Part shown: positions 1-7,678 of the stretch, piece by piece
Layout: each line of letters starts with the position of its first letter
Position numbering within the stretch: position 1 is the stretch's first letter
Virus record (IMG/VR): IMGVR_UViG_3300042505_000070
Location: 1-25,321 of that record
Length of the DNA: 25,321 nt
DNA from: a virus
Strand: one strand, 5' to 3'
Position numbers and translations under genes: made by a program
Notes under the pieces: generated by a model
What the model saw: the letters and a program-made list of their open reading frames with translations, nothing else
What the model was told of the DNA's origin: nothing
The model's database searches: none

Positions 1-323
1 GATTCTTTAGAGTCCTTAACCACTCTTCGAGCGTAGGTTTCGAGCGTTTCATCTGCCTCCTTCGGAAGTGTGAGCGAGGACATAATGGCCTGCTCTATCT
101 TCCACGCCGTTAGTTGCGGCTTATCCATAATGCCAAGCACGCTGGTTACGGATGGGTACAATCCCATCTGGCGCGCATCGGCTACGGTTGTGTTTCTTTC
201 TTTTCCGTTCTTGCCAATCACAACGTGGGCGGATTCACCCTCGGCTGTGTACCAATGTCCCGCCTGGTCAGTTGCGACCAGACGGGAATTAGTAGGCTCT
301 TTCGCTGTGATTGTAAGAGCCAT
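1..323 (-). CDS. Cas4/RecB-like phage exonuclease, N-terminal part (runs off window)
   Basis: An open frame starts at ATG 323 and reads without a stop to base 1, giving 107 residues of a longer protein. It begins MALTITAKEP and contains YPSVTSVLGIMDKPQLTAW at about residues 56-74. That is the characteristic N-terminal motif (P-S-V-T-x-[VI]-L ... L-x-x-W) of phage PD-(D/E)XK exonucleases related to Cas4/RecB (PDDEXK_1 type). The catalytic D, ExK and C-terminal parts would lie beyond the window. Such enzymes resect DNA ends for phage recombination. The start lies 5 nt after the stop of the SSB-like gene and has no good Shine-Dalgarno of its own, so translation may be coupled. Pairing with the SSB-like gene fits a recombination or replication module. 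Family assignment is from the motif; the biochemical activity is inferred. Confidence 0.72.
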   Translation of the reverse strand, partial: MALTITAKEPTNSRLVATDQAGHWYTAEGESAHVVIGKNGKERNTTVADARQMGLYPSVTSVLGIMDKPQLTAWKIEQAIMSSLTLPKEADETLETYARRVVKDSKE

Positions 324-328
324 TTGAT

Positions 329-970
329 TTAGAATGGCACTTGGTTGCCGTCTGCATCAAGTTCTGACTTGATTGCAGTAGACTTCCCAGCACTTGTAGC
401 AAACTCCTTGGAAGCACGAATCTTCTCCTGCAACCAATCGGGCATATCGTTGAACTGCCCAGCCTCACCCTGCTCGATCTCGTAATACAACTGATCGTTA
501 GTGGTGGTAGCTGGTGCTTTCATGCCCTTGGGTAGCTTGGATGCACCTGCGATGGCGCAATACTGCCGACCCTGCTGGCTGGTCTTGTGGATCAGCGTTA
601 GCATAGCTGGTTTTCCCAACAGGTTCTTCAAGCTGAATGCTTGGAGTTCCTTGGAAGTAAAGGTCTGACCGCGCCATTGTTCGAGAAGCTTGCGAAGGCT
701 TGCTTTCTCGCCAAGGCTGCGGGTCTGTTCGATGGAAACGACCATAGGCTTTTGGACTGTGGTGCGTTTGCCATTCTCCTCGACCTCAAACTCATCGGTC
801 TGATCGGGCAACTCAAAGGTCAAGCGAACTTTAGGTGTCCACTTCTCTTGGTTGTCCCAATTGGTTTTCTGGTGGCCTAGATCGACTAGGCTGTAAAGAA
901 CGCCAACAGTTGCGCCAGCTTCGGGCAACTTGCGTTCTTGTTTTGCTGATTCACTTAATGTCAATGCCAT
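329..970 (-). CDS. SSB-like phage ssDNA-binding protein
   Basis: The product has 213 residues. The sequence has the pattern of a common phage protein family: an N-terminal LPEAGATVGVLYSLVDLG stretch followed by QKTNW, a central SLGEKASLRKLLEQWRG block (about residues 85-101), LKNLLGKPAMLTLIH (about 113-127), then a PKGM segment. The C-terminus is flexible and ends DADGNQVPF, resembling the acidic tail with terminal Pro-Phe by which bacterial and phage SSBs recruit partners. The start has a strong Shine-Dalgarno (AAAGGAGAT, 8 nt before ATG 970). It sits directly upstream of the exonuclease and downstream of two nucleases, as expected for a protein that coats single strands during replication or recombination. 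The OB-fold itself is not demonstrable by eye; a replication-associated protein of another fold is possible. Confidence 0.55.
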   Translation of the reverse strand: MALTLSESAKQERKLPEAGATVGVLYSLVDLGHQKTNWDNQEKWTPKVRLTFELPDQTDEFEVEENGKRTTVQKPMVVSIEQTRSLGEKASLRKLLEQWRGQTFTSKELQAFSLKNLLGKPAMLTLIHKTSQQGRQYCAIAGASKLPKGMKAPATTTNDQLYYEIEQGEAGQFNDMPDWLQEKIRASKEFATSAGKSTAIKSELDADGNQVPF

Positions 971-987
971 TGTAGTATCTCCTTTAT

Positions 988-1434
988 TTATTTGTTTGGG
1001 TTTATTGTTGTTGGGGTAAGGTCTTCAAAAGCTGGTGACTTAACGTAAAAGCCCTGCGCGATGGTTGCGGTCTTTGCATATTCGATAGTGACATTGGCAG
1101 GCGCGATCTGTCGAGCTAATTCACAAACGCTGTCGGCGGTCATTATGACTAGCCATTCTTTGCGTCCGTTACGGCGGAAGAATACTGATGGGATCTTGCC
1201 CTTCGGACAATCACGCTTGGATTGCTCCATCCACTCTTCTGGCTTTAGGGCTTGGCAACGCTTGCCTTCTATGTGGAAAGGGAAGTTCTCGCAAACCACA
1301 TCCCCGCTACCGCCTTCGGGATTGCCTGCAAATTGTTGACTACGGCGAGCCTTCTGCCAGCCCTGCTCCCGCAGGTAGTTTGCTAATTCTCTCTCACCCG
1401 CTGCGCCTTTAGCCCGACTATTGATTTTGCCCAT
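988..1434 (-). CDS. Hjc/Holliday-junction-resolvase-like PD-(D/E)XK endonuclease
   Basis: The product has 148 residues. The N-terminus (KGAAGERELANYLREQGW, residues 9-26) followed by GGSGDVV (41-47) and FHIEGKR (53-59) is the Hjc-type nuclease core. The likely metal site is E14 or E16, D45, E56 and K58. Hjc-type enzymes cut four-way junctions; phages use them to resolve recombination or replication intermediates before packaging. The C-terminal 50 residues have no recognisable motif. It lies 18 nt upstream of the SSB-like gene. ATG 1434 has no clear Shine-Dalgarno; instead a 30-nt inverted repeat (1435-1464) abuts the start codon. A related phage endonuclease of another specificity cannot be excluded. 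Confidence 0.68.
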   Translation of the reverse strand: MGKINSRAKGAAGERELANYLREQGWQKARRSQQFAGNPEGGSGDVVCENFPFHIEGKRCQALKPEEWMEQSKRDCPKGKIPSVFFRRNGRKEWLVIMTADSVCELARQIAPANVTIEYAKTATIAQGFYVKSPAFEDLTPTTINPNK

Positions 1435-1464
1435 CCATCGGGTTTAGCTGTCAACCCACGATGG
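1435..1464. promoter_or_regulatory. Inverted repeat abutting the resolvase start codon
   Basis: CCATCG at 1435-1440 pairs with CGATGG at 1459-1464. The inner GGTT (1441-1444) pairs with AACC (1453-1456) after a 2-nt bulge, leaving an 8-nt loop. In the minus-strand transcript the hairpin would end directly at ATG 1434, where a Shine-Dalgarno would normally be. It could be a protein-binding operator or an RNA structure that limits initiation. The structure is seen in the sequence; the function is inferred. Confidence 0.3.
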
Positions 1465-1488
1465 TGTCGATATATATTTTAATCTATT

Positions 1489-1668
1489 TCAGTTCCGCCA
1501 GGTCTTATTAGCGCGGCTAATATCCTCATTAAATCGTCTAATCATTGCCATCATGGTCAGTTTCTCGACTATCTTCTTGTTCTTCTTGACCCAAGCCACA
1601 GCCTCATCAAAGGACTCCATATCCTTTAGACCTTCCTCGAACTTAGCCCAAGCTTCTTTCTCGTTCAC
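1489..1668 (-). CDS. Small helical protein of unknown function
   Basis: I do not recognise this 59-residue charged protein. It looks alpha-helical (for example EAWAKFEEGLKDM, then VAWVKKNKKIVEKL) and has no membrane segment or cysteines. The frame is open back to a TTG at 1710, but I chose GTG 1668 because it forms a GTGA overlap with the stop (1665-1667) of the upstream nuclease gene, the junction style used elsewhere in this window. Neither start has a good Shine-Dalgarno. The TTG start would give 73 residues and a 46-nt overlap. It lies between two nuclease genes, so a partner or regulator of one is possible, but nothing in the sequence shows this. Confidence 0.5.
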   Translation of the reverse strand: MNEKEAWAKFEEGLKDMESFDEAVAWVKKNKKIVEKLTMMAMIRRFNEDISRANKTWRN

Positions 1669-2048
1669 AAACTTTGGAATACACGCCAGTTCTGGCCTGT
1701 CGATGGACAAAGTTTAGTTGTTATGCTTTTGCACTTGGCGATGGGCAACAGCCAGAACAGATCATCGTTCATACCCCAGCAGGCCACATAATCCACGCCA
1801 CTGATTGCGCGTTTGGGGATATTGAAACCATTGCCACTGCTGGTAGTGAAGCGGTACTTGGTTCGACCAGGCTCTATGGCTTGGGCGGTCTTAACTTGGA
1901 TGCGGTAAAACTTATTATTCTTCTCGGCTACCACATCGTACCCCGCGAAATCCTCGTAAGGCGTAAGTACGTTGTACCCGCACCGTAGCAACGCGCCAGT
2001 AACGCGAGCTACCCCAACTGCACCTACTTGGCGTGATGTTAATTTCAT
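1665..2048 (-). CDS. PD-(D/E)XK endonuclease-like protein (PDDEXK_5 type)
   Basis: The product has 127 residues. It begins with a helix (RQVGAVGVARVTGALLRCGYNV), then PYEDFAGYDVVAEKNNKFYRIQVKTA. The motif D38 followed by Q51-V-K53 is the degenerate PD-(D/E)XK core found in the small 'group I intron endonuclease' PDDEXK_5 family, where Q replaces the second acidic residue. The C-terminal half (YVACWGMNDDLFWLLPI) matches the strand region that usually follows. It is the first minus-strand gene after the divergent plus-strand gene, so its promoter must lie in or beyond the 38-nt gap 2049-2086. A short AAGG sits right before ATG 2048. Biological role (homing, resolution or anti-host nuclease) is not determined. 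Confidence 0.65.
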   Translation of the reverse strand: MKLTSRQVGAVGVARVTGALLRCGYNVLTPYEDFAGYDVVAEKNNKFYRIQVKTAQAIEPGRTKYRFTTSSGNGFNIPKRAISGVDYVACWGMNDDLFWLLPIAKCKSITTKLCPSTGQNWRVFQSL

Positions 2049-2086
2049 CCTTGACGGCTTTCTGTTTGTCCTAGAGACTTTTTCCT

Positions 2087-2452
2087 ATGAAAGCAATAAC
2101 AATGATAACACTGACGGCGATGCTGATGGCATCGGTGATGGCGGAAGATGATGATGCTGACGCTGCTGATTTTGTGGGAGCAGTGCTAAAGCGCAACGGA
2201 TTCTCGTGTGGTCGTGGATGCGTAATATCAGAGAATGGTGGAATGGCTTATTCATCGTCATCTGGTAGGTCAATAATTTCTACTGAAGGTTTCTATTTTA
2301 AGTCTGGAAGTAGTGTTGTTGGGAAAGATGCAACATTCATATCGAAGTCTAGGAATTTCTTTTATGGAACTTCCGCAACGATTAAGGCTGGTTCTGCCTA
2401 TATGAATGGAGATGCTGTTTGGGTTGGATCTCAAGAAGAGGATAATGATTAA
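2087..2452 (+). CDS. Small secreted protein, only plus-strand gene
   Basis: The product has 121 residues. The first 19 form a typical Sec signal peptide (MKAITMITLTAMLMASVMA) with an AxA-like end before an acidic EDDDADAAD stretch. The mature part has one close cysteine pair (C-G-R-G-C, near residues 41-45), is rich in Ser/Gly and ends QEEDND. I recognise no family. It is divergent from the nuclease gene and convergent with the lysozyme gene, whose stop codon overlaps its own by two bases. Upstream I see no strong Shine-Dalgarno and only a weak promoter-like TTGACG at 2051-2056. Orientation, export signal and position between modules resemble a 'moron' expressed independently of the phage operon. 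A spurious frame is possible, but the signal peptide and normal composition argue against it. Confidence 0.6.
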   Translation: MKAITMITLTAMLMASVMAEDDDADAADFVGAVLKRNGFSCGRGCVISENGGMAYSSSSGRSIISTEGFYFKSGSSVVGKDATFISKSRNFFYGTSATIKAGSAYMNGDAVWVGSQEEDND

Positions 2453-3225
2453 GCTCCAAATATTGCGAGCCTATTCCGTATTCTGCTTTCTAGTCCACTA
2501 ATAAACTTCTTTCTGGCTGGGTTGCGTTGAGCCATTCGGTATTCGTCCTCAAGCTGGGCTTGGCTGGCTGCACGCATTAACGCCTTCGGCTCAACTTGGT
2601 TGATCGCAGCCAATGTCTTTGGACCTAGCCCTCCGTCAACAGCCACCTTCTGCCCCAGCGTGTTCAACCCTTGCTGGATGTACTTCGTTGCACCGCCCAT
2701 CCCGCGATTAAACGCGAGATCCTGTGCGAATGGTTGGACTTCTTGGGGCAGTTTAGAGACGAATGGGCTGGTGTACTCCTTGACGTACCGCGCCGCAGCC
2801 TGCGCTCTTTCTTGCGCTGGGAGCGATGAGATTCTTTTGAAGGCATCTGGATGATACTTATCGTTAATACCAGCAACCTCGAAATTACCACCCATATCTC
2901 CTGCTGGCAATTTATAGACCTGCACATTTCCTTGCTTGTCCTTCCTCGCCTCAAAATCAATCGTCTTTAACGCTGCTGTTTGTAGTACATCTTGTTCTGG
3001 TTTTGTTTGCATGGGTTGTTGTTCCTCTATAAAGTCAAGTTCTGGCGGTTCTAGCACAGCTTGCTCTACTTGCGGTGCTTGCTTGGCGTATTCTCTGGCC
3101 TTCTCAATTGGAGCGATCCTTCTCACCTCTTCTGGCACTGCCTCATATCCAGTACCAGTAAGCTCCCTTGCCACCATGTCGTTTCTCAGGGAAACATCCT
3201 TGGATGGGTTTATTGAAAACTTCAT
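2449..3225 (-). CDS. GH108-like lysozyme with peptidoglycan-binding C-terminus
   Basis: The product has 258 residues. Residues 1-85 are an acidic, probably disordered leader. From about residue 88 the pattern DFEAR ... AGDMGGNFEVAGIND (E92, D110, G112-G113, G119-I120) resembles the E ... DxGGxTxxGI signature of GH108 N-acetylmuramidases. The end (FNRGMGG, then AVDGGLGPKTLAAI and ISGLESRI) matches the PG_binding_3 domain that follows GH108. It should cleave the glycan backbone of peptidoglycan. The start overlaps the stop of the 1233-aa ejection-type protein gene by ATGA. It has no signal peptide, so it is either a virion-carried lysozyme that opens the wall at DNA entry or the endolysin, released by a holin. 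The catalytic Glu assignment is by pattern only. Confidence 0.68.
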   Translation of the reverse strand: MKFSINPSKDVSLRNDMVARELTGTGYEAVPEEVRRIAPIEKAREYAKQAPQVEQAVLEPPELDFIEEQQPMQTKPEQDVLQTAALKTIDFEARKDKQGNVQVYKLPAGDMGGNFEVAGINDKYHPDAFKRISSLPAQERAQAAARYVKEYTSPFVSKLPQEVQPFAQDLAFNRGMGGATKYIQQGLNTLGQKVAVDGGLGPKTLAAINQVEPKALMRAASQAQLEDEYRMAQRNPARKKFISGLESRIRNRLAIFGA

Positions 3226-6200
3226 TGTTTCTCGCCTCGCTTGATTCTTGACTCATTGCGAATCAAAAACTCTTTTCTTGCGTCACTGCCAACTTGAGAA
3301 TACGCGCTCTTTAATGCCCTAACCTTATCCTCGCTACCAAGCCTCTTGAAGCCACTATCACCAAGCAATGCTTCAGCAGCAGCGCGGTTGGCTCGGCCTC
3401 TTATCTTTGAGTATTTTTCATACAACTCTGGAGATAGCCTGTACTTTTCGTTGCCAATCATAAATTGCTCTAAAGGCTTCGGTGGTATCACGTCTCCATT
3501 TTCAGTTTCCTTGAATAGCTTGTAAATTGCCAAGGTGGTTTTATCGTATGTTGCTTCTCTTGACTTGGTGAAATCAAAGAAGTTGTACATCACTGGATCA
3601 GCACCTTCTGGTGTCTGCGGTATTTCTCTTCCCCATATATCAATCTTTCTTGGTAAATCCTCTGCATAGCCAGGAATCTTTCTTTTGAGGACTTCGCCAA
3701 ATAAATTAAGCGTTCTTTCTGTCGTATCTTCACCCTCAATATCCTTAATCTTTATTTTCTCTGGCAATGAATCGCTCATAGACCTTGACACAGCACTAAG
3801 CGTATTGGGGAAAACTATTGAAGATACCGTTCCAAAGTAATTGGCAATCCATTTGTCCATTCTATCCCTCTTCCCGTCCAGCATGGCCGAAAGAAGGCTG
3901 TTTGTTCCCTTCAGAAAACTTTGGTTCATCGCGAATGATAGGGTTTCTGGAACAAGTGCAGTTAAAAACTCTGGACTTATAAAGTCACCCTTATCTGTTG
4001 CCTTGCTTGCTTCGTTCCAAGTTGCAAGCATCCCGCCAACAATACCCATTTTTTCAAGATTCATAACACGATCACCAGGCTGGAGGTCTGTGGAATCACC
4101 TTCTGCAAATCTCTCAAGCGCGCTTAGGTTTATTGTTCGGGGAGGAAGTGTTTTGTATTGTATGTCCCTAGTCTTCTCGGAATCCTCTGCCGACCCGCCA
4201 ATCACCCCAGCGTCCGACAATGTTTTTGCAACTGCCCCTATGGTTAGGCTTGTTAATGTTTTTCCTATTGCCATGTGTACGCCTCTAGCGTCCTTGGATT
4301 GCATTGCTGGTATTCCCTTTGTAACTAGCGCATAACCAGGAAGCGAATAATCAAGCATTTCATCGATCACATTTGCTGGTGTCTTTGCGTATGGGATAAT
4401 TGTCTTCCCAAGAGTCCTCGCCAATCCAACCCTATTACCAAGGCCAAACATATTTGACACGCTCAAGGCTGCTCTTGATAGTGGCGTGTCCTGCTGGAAC
4501 ACGGCTTCTGCTGCCTCTTGTTCTATTTTCTCTAAGGCTTCCGCTGATGGAAGTCTTGTTGCTACTGAAATTTCTTTTCCAATTTCTCTTTTGCCAATCG
4601 ACTCAATTTGATTCCTAATGTCTTGTATTTTTGCTGAGTCAGTTGCTGTTGTTTTGGGTTTTGATAACAATTTTGAAAGCTCATTATTAAGAGACGAAAT
4701 CTTGGATACTCTTTGAAGTTGTGCGGATTCAGCCAAAAGCCTTGCTTGAGCCATTCTTCTGAATGGAGTATCTCCAAGCTGAAGTAGTCGCAACATTGTT
4801 TCTGGCGGAACGCCAAGCACTGTTTCGGCGGCCAGTCTAGCCCTATCAAGGCCAGCCTGCCCCAATCCTTTCCATCCGTTAAGAACTGGTTGAGCCAATC
4901 CAGATCCTGTCCAGAATTGTCTAAACGCTTGGGCTGGCTGAAATCCCCTTATTTTCTCTCCAGACAATAATCCTTCAGCACTGATGCCTCTTTTTAACCC
5001 AGCCAATCCTTCTCCGCCTCCCCGAACAAATGCCTTAACCGTTTCTCCAACTCTTCTTGCTCCAGCCAAAGATATTGGTGAGGACACAGTTCTTTCTGCA
5101 ACTGGAAGCCCAACTGATTTTTTGAATGCCCTTGCCACTTCTTGGCTTATAAACGCGCCCTGCCTTCCCATCGCTCTAGGCAATGAGCTTACCGCATTGC
5201 TCCAAAGATTTGTGACCAATGACAAAGGAGCAAGAAGATTTCCTTGTATTACAGTTGGCAAGGTTTCAGCAAAAAACTTCTTGGGAACAAGCCTTGATTC
5301 AAAGTTCTGGAATCTAAATGCACTTTCAACAAATCTTTTCTCTGCTTGAATTGCTTTCTGTATGTCAACATCATCCAGCGTGTTTCTTGCTGTTTCAGCA
5401 AGATTTTCATAGGTTGACCTAGTTCTGGCTTGAAGTGCAAAAAGTTTTTTAGAGTCTTGAAGAAGTTTTGGGGTAAGGCTTCTGCCGTTCTTGTCCAGAA
5501 AAACGCTAAGTGTTGCTAGGTAACCATCTTGAGTTGCTGATGGCAGGGTTCTCATTGCAGCCATATTTTGGGCTGACTCTGTAATTGATTTTGCCCTAGT
5601 CTTTGCAAATTCAAGCAAAGACTTAACATCTCCTTGTTTTGATGCTCGTTTAATTAGTTCCGCATTTGCAACAATTTTTTGCGTTGCCGTTCCAGAATCA
5701 TAAACTCCTCTTACAACATCATCAGATTCTGATGCCAATGACTCTTGCAGTGCCTTCTGACCAAACTTTGCGTACTTTATGTCCTCACTCTTTGCAAGCT
5801 GTTCACGCACTCCTCTATCAAGGAATGGATCTTTTACCATCTTTACGCCTGCCTGCCTATATCCAACGCCCTTAGGGAGTGCTGGCAATTCAATTGGCAA
5901 TTCAACTGGAGGAACGCCAGCCTTGCTGGCGGCTTGCTCTGCTCTTGGGGAAACAGCTTCAACTGCTCTTGGTGCCTGCCTTAACTCTTGTAGCACTCTT
6001 CCCGCTGCAGTCGTACTTTCAATTGATGGCATAACAGCAGGAGCAACAGCCCTTGCTGCTGGTGCGACCTTGCCAGTAAATCCTTCAGCAACCCCTCTTG
6101 CCAATCCAGCCAATCCTCCGCCAGTAGGTGTAAGAATGGATGCCGCCGTTGTGGTTATTGGATACTTCTCAACATCGCGCTGTAATACTTCGCTGATGCG

Positions 6201-6923
6201 AGCCATGCGCTCTGGACCTAGCAATGCTTTGCCAGCAGCCTCTTGCCCCTTCTGGCCTGCAATAAATCCACCGATACCAGCAATCGCGCCAGTAGCAAGC
6301 TTTGGCAGTATGCCTCCAGGTGTAAGCGCGGCAACGGTTTCAGCAGCCACAGCACCAGTTGTTGCGGGGATTACTTGGCTCGCAACAGTGCGTGCAATCG
6401 CGCCTAGCCTGCTGGGTTCTTCTGGCTCAAGCTCAAAGGAGTCAACATTGCCATCCTTGTCAGCCTCAAAGCGTACCACCTTGCCGTCCTTGTTTCTGCC
6501 AATGGCAAAGCCAACTCCAGTGGCCTTATCCGTTCCAGACGATACGGTTTCAATGCCCAGCCTCTGCGCTTCCTTTACGGCTGGTATTGCTGGTGTCTCG
6601 ATAATGCCTTCAGCCAACGCCTGCGCTGTTGGCTTGTATCCTTCGGCTATCGTGCCATCTGGCCTGCGGATCGTACCCATAGCATCCACAGCCTTGCCAG
6701 CTTCAATGGATGCTTGCTGTGGCGTTGCACCAGCTTGTAGTTGACGCTGTGTTTCTTGCTGTAATACAGCCTCACGCTCTGGAGAGATTACATCCTCTGG
6801 CGCGCCACCAGATGCTAAATAATCAGCCTTGGTTAAATTGCCAGCTTCTTCTTGTGAAAGAGGAGCAAACTCTAAATCTTGTTCCTGCTCTGGAACGAAC
6901 TCAAGCTCTGGCTCTATAGCCAT
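3222..6923 (-). CDS. Very large internal virion (DNA-ejection) protein
   Basis: The product has 1233 residues, the longest in the window. The N-terminus is acidic (PELEFVPEQEQDLEFAP). Residues about 173-225 are Ala/Gly-rich and hydrophobic with a glycine-zipper look (ATGAIAGIGGFIAG), plausible for membrane insertion. A middle segment (GNLLAPLSLVTNLWSNAVSS) and one near residues 825-870 (LGKTIIPYAKTPANVIDEML) resemble the LPD38-like region of large phage internal proteins and polyvalent proteins. Much of the rest is helical, with Q/K/E-rich stretches. I see no transglycosylase or protease motif; the wall-cutting activity is in the next gene, coupled by ATGA. By position after the tail genes and by size it corresponds to T7 gp15/gp16-type proteins that leave the capsid to form a conduit. 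GAGG precedes ATG 6923. Confidence 0.65.
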   Translation of the reverse strand: MAIEPELEFVPEQEQDLEFAPLSQEEAGNLTKADYLASGGAPEDVISPEREAVLQQETQRQLQAGATPQQASIEAGKAVDAMGTIRRPDGTIAEGYKPTAQALAEGIIETPAIPAVKEAQRLGIETVSSGTDKATGVGFAIGRNKDGKVVRFEADKDGNVDSFELEPEEPSRLGAIARTVASQVIPATTGAVAAETVAALTPGGILPKLATGAIAGIGGFIAGQKGQEAAGKALLGPERMARISEVLQRDVEKYPITTTAASILTPTGGGLAGLARGVAEGFTGKVAPAARAVAPAVMPSIESTTAAGRVLQELRQAPRAVEAVSPRAEQAASKAGVPPVELPIELPALPKGVGYRQAGVKMVKDPFLDRGVREQLAKSEDIKYAKFGQKALQESLASESDDVVRGVYDSGTATQKIVANAELIKRASKQGDVKSLLEFAKTRAKSITESAQNMAAMRTLPSATQDGYLATLSVFLDKNGRSLTPKLLQDSKKLFALQARTRSTYENLAETARNTLDDVDIQKAIQAEKRFVESAFRFQNFESRLVPKKFFAETLPTVIQGNLLAPLSLVTNLWSNAVSSLPRAMGRQGAFISQEVARAFKKSVGLPVAERTVSSPISLAGARRVGETVKAFVRGGGEGLAGLKRGISAEGLLSGEKIRGFQPAQAFRQFWTGSGLAQPVLNGWKGLGQAGLDRARLAAETVLGVPPETMLRLLQLGDTPFRRMAQARLLAESAQLQRVSKISSLNNELSKLLSKPKTTATDSAKIQDIRNQIESIGKREIGKEISVATRLPSAEALEKIEQEAAEAVFQQDTPLSRAALSVSNMFGLGNRVGLARTLGKTIIPYAKTPANVIDEMLDYSLPGYALVTKGIPAMQSKDARGVHMAIGKTLTSLTIGAVAKTLSDAGVIGGSAEDSEKTRDIQYKTLPPRTINLSALERFAEGDSTDLQPGDRVMNLEKMGIVGGMLATWNEASKATDKGDFISPEFLTALVPETLSFAMNQSFLKGTNSLLSAMLDGKRDRMDKWIANYFGTVSSIVFPNTLSAVSRSMSDSLPEKIKIKDIEGEDTTERTLNLFGEVLKRKIPGYAEDLPRKIDIWGREIPQTPEGADPVMYNFFDFTKSREATYDKTTLAIYKLFKETENGDVIPPKPLEQFMIGNEKYRLSPELYEKYSKIRGRANRAAAEALLGDSGFKRLGSEDKVRALKSAYSQVGSDARKEFLIRNESRIKRGEKQ

Positions 6924-6926
6924 AGC

Positions 6927-7670
6927 TTACTGCCTCGCTTGCAGTCGCCCTGGCTTTCCGTTGATGTAAATAAGTTGCCCAGGCTTTACGCCTGCTGCTC
7001 TTGCTTCTTGAAGACTCTTAAAGTTCCTTGGTGCTTCTTGTTGTGCTGGTGCTTGCGCTGGAGTCTCTGGAGCAACTTGCGGTGCTGCTTGTGGTGCTGC
7101 TTGCTGCGTGGCTTGTAACGGCATTGCTTCAGATTGATAATCTGGAACATTCGTTTCCATCTGACCCGCTTGTCTGTTAAAGCCAAGTTCGGCCATTTTG
7201 CCTTGAAGAACCTTACGCTCGGCCTCAACTTCCTTCATTACATCCGATCTTTTCTTCAGTCCTACAAGACCAAGACCAAGCTCCATTGCGCCAGTGCGTG
7301 TATCTCCTTTTGCAATCTCAAGCTCTTGCTTCAATTTTTCTTGCGAAAGTTTTGTCAATCTTGTATTGATTGCCTCTCTCTGAGCATTGATGTCTTCGTT
7401 TTCCAAAGATTGTTCATTCGTGATTGTGCCACCAATCCCAGCAAGGTAAGGAGCAAACGCTGGGTCTTGGCTTAACGCAGGGAGGTCTTTAAGCTTTCCC
7501 TTAACCTTCAATCCACCCTTCTCGAAGCTAAAGTCAACATCTGGCTGTTCCTTCAAAGCCATTGCACGCTCCTCTAAAGCCTGCTTCCTTTGCGCTTCGG
7601 CAGCAGCTTGCTTGTCAATATCGCCTTGGCGAAACATATTCATCAATTCTGGTACATCAATTACTGCCAT
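6927..7670 (-). CDS. Putative internal virion protein, coiled-coil with Ala/Gln/Pro linker
   Basis: The product has 247 residues. The N-terminal third is helical and charged (AAAEAQRKQALEERAMALKE), the middle is another predicted coiled coil, then comes an Ala/Gln/Pro-rich linker (about residues 185-215). The short C-terminal unit SLQEARAAGVKPGQLIYING looks like a small folded peptide. No enzyme motif is seen. It lies 3 nt before the giant ejection-type gene, and SD AAGGAGA precedes ATG 7670. Its position among the internal proteins suggests it is a minor virion component or assembly partner. Residues 41-50 (EQPDVDFSFE) echo short acidic Phe motifs in the two neighbouring proteins. Confidence 0.5.
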   Translation of the reverse strand: MAVIDVPELMNMFRQGDIDKQAAAEAQRKQALEERAMALKEQPDVDFSFEKGGLKVKGKLKDLPALSQDPAFAPYLAGIGGTITNEQSLENEDINAQREAINTRLTKLSQEKLKQELEIAKGDTRTGAMELGLGLVGLKKRSDVMKEVEAERKVLQGKMAELGFNRQAGQMETNVPDYQSEAMPLQATQQAAPQAAPQVAPETPAQAPAQQEAPRNFKSLQEARAAGVKPGQLIYINGKPGRLQARQ

Positions 7671-7678
7671 AAGTCTCC

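Noticed and set aside
70-332. Two plus-strand frames near the left end
   Set aside because: They are shadows of the exonuclease gene fragment, which has a recognisable motif on the minus strand.
1449-1454. TTGACA on the minus strand as a -35 box
   Set aside because: The expected -10 position (1426-1431, GGCAAA) falls inside the gene and does not match; it is part of the inverted repeat loop region.
5779-6744. 321-codon plus-strand open frame
   Set aside because: It lies antisense within the 1233-aa gene, has Ala/Ser/Pro-rich composition mirroring the minus-strand Ala/Gly codons, and has no ribosome site or family motif.
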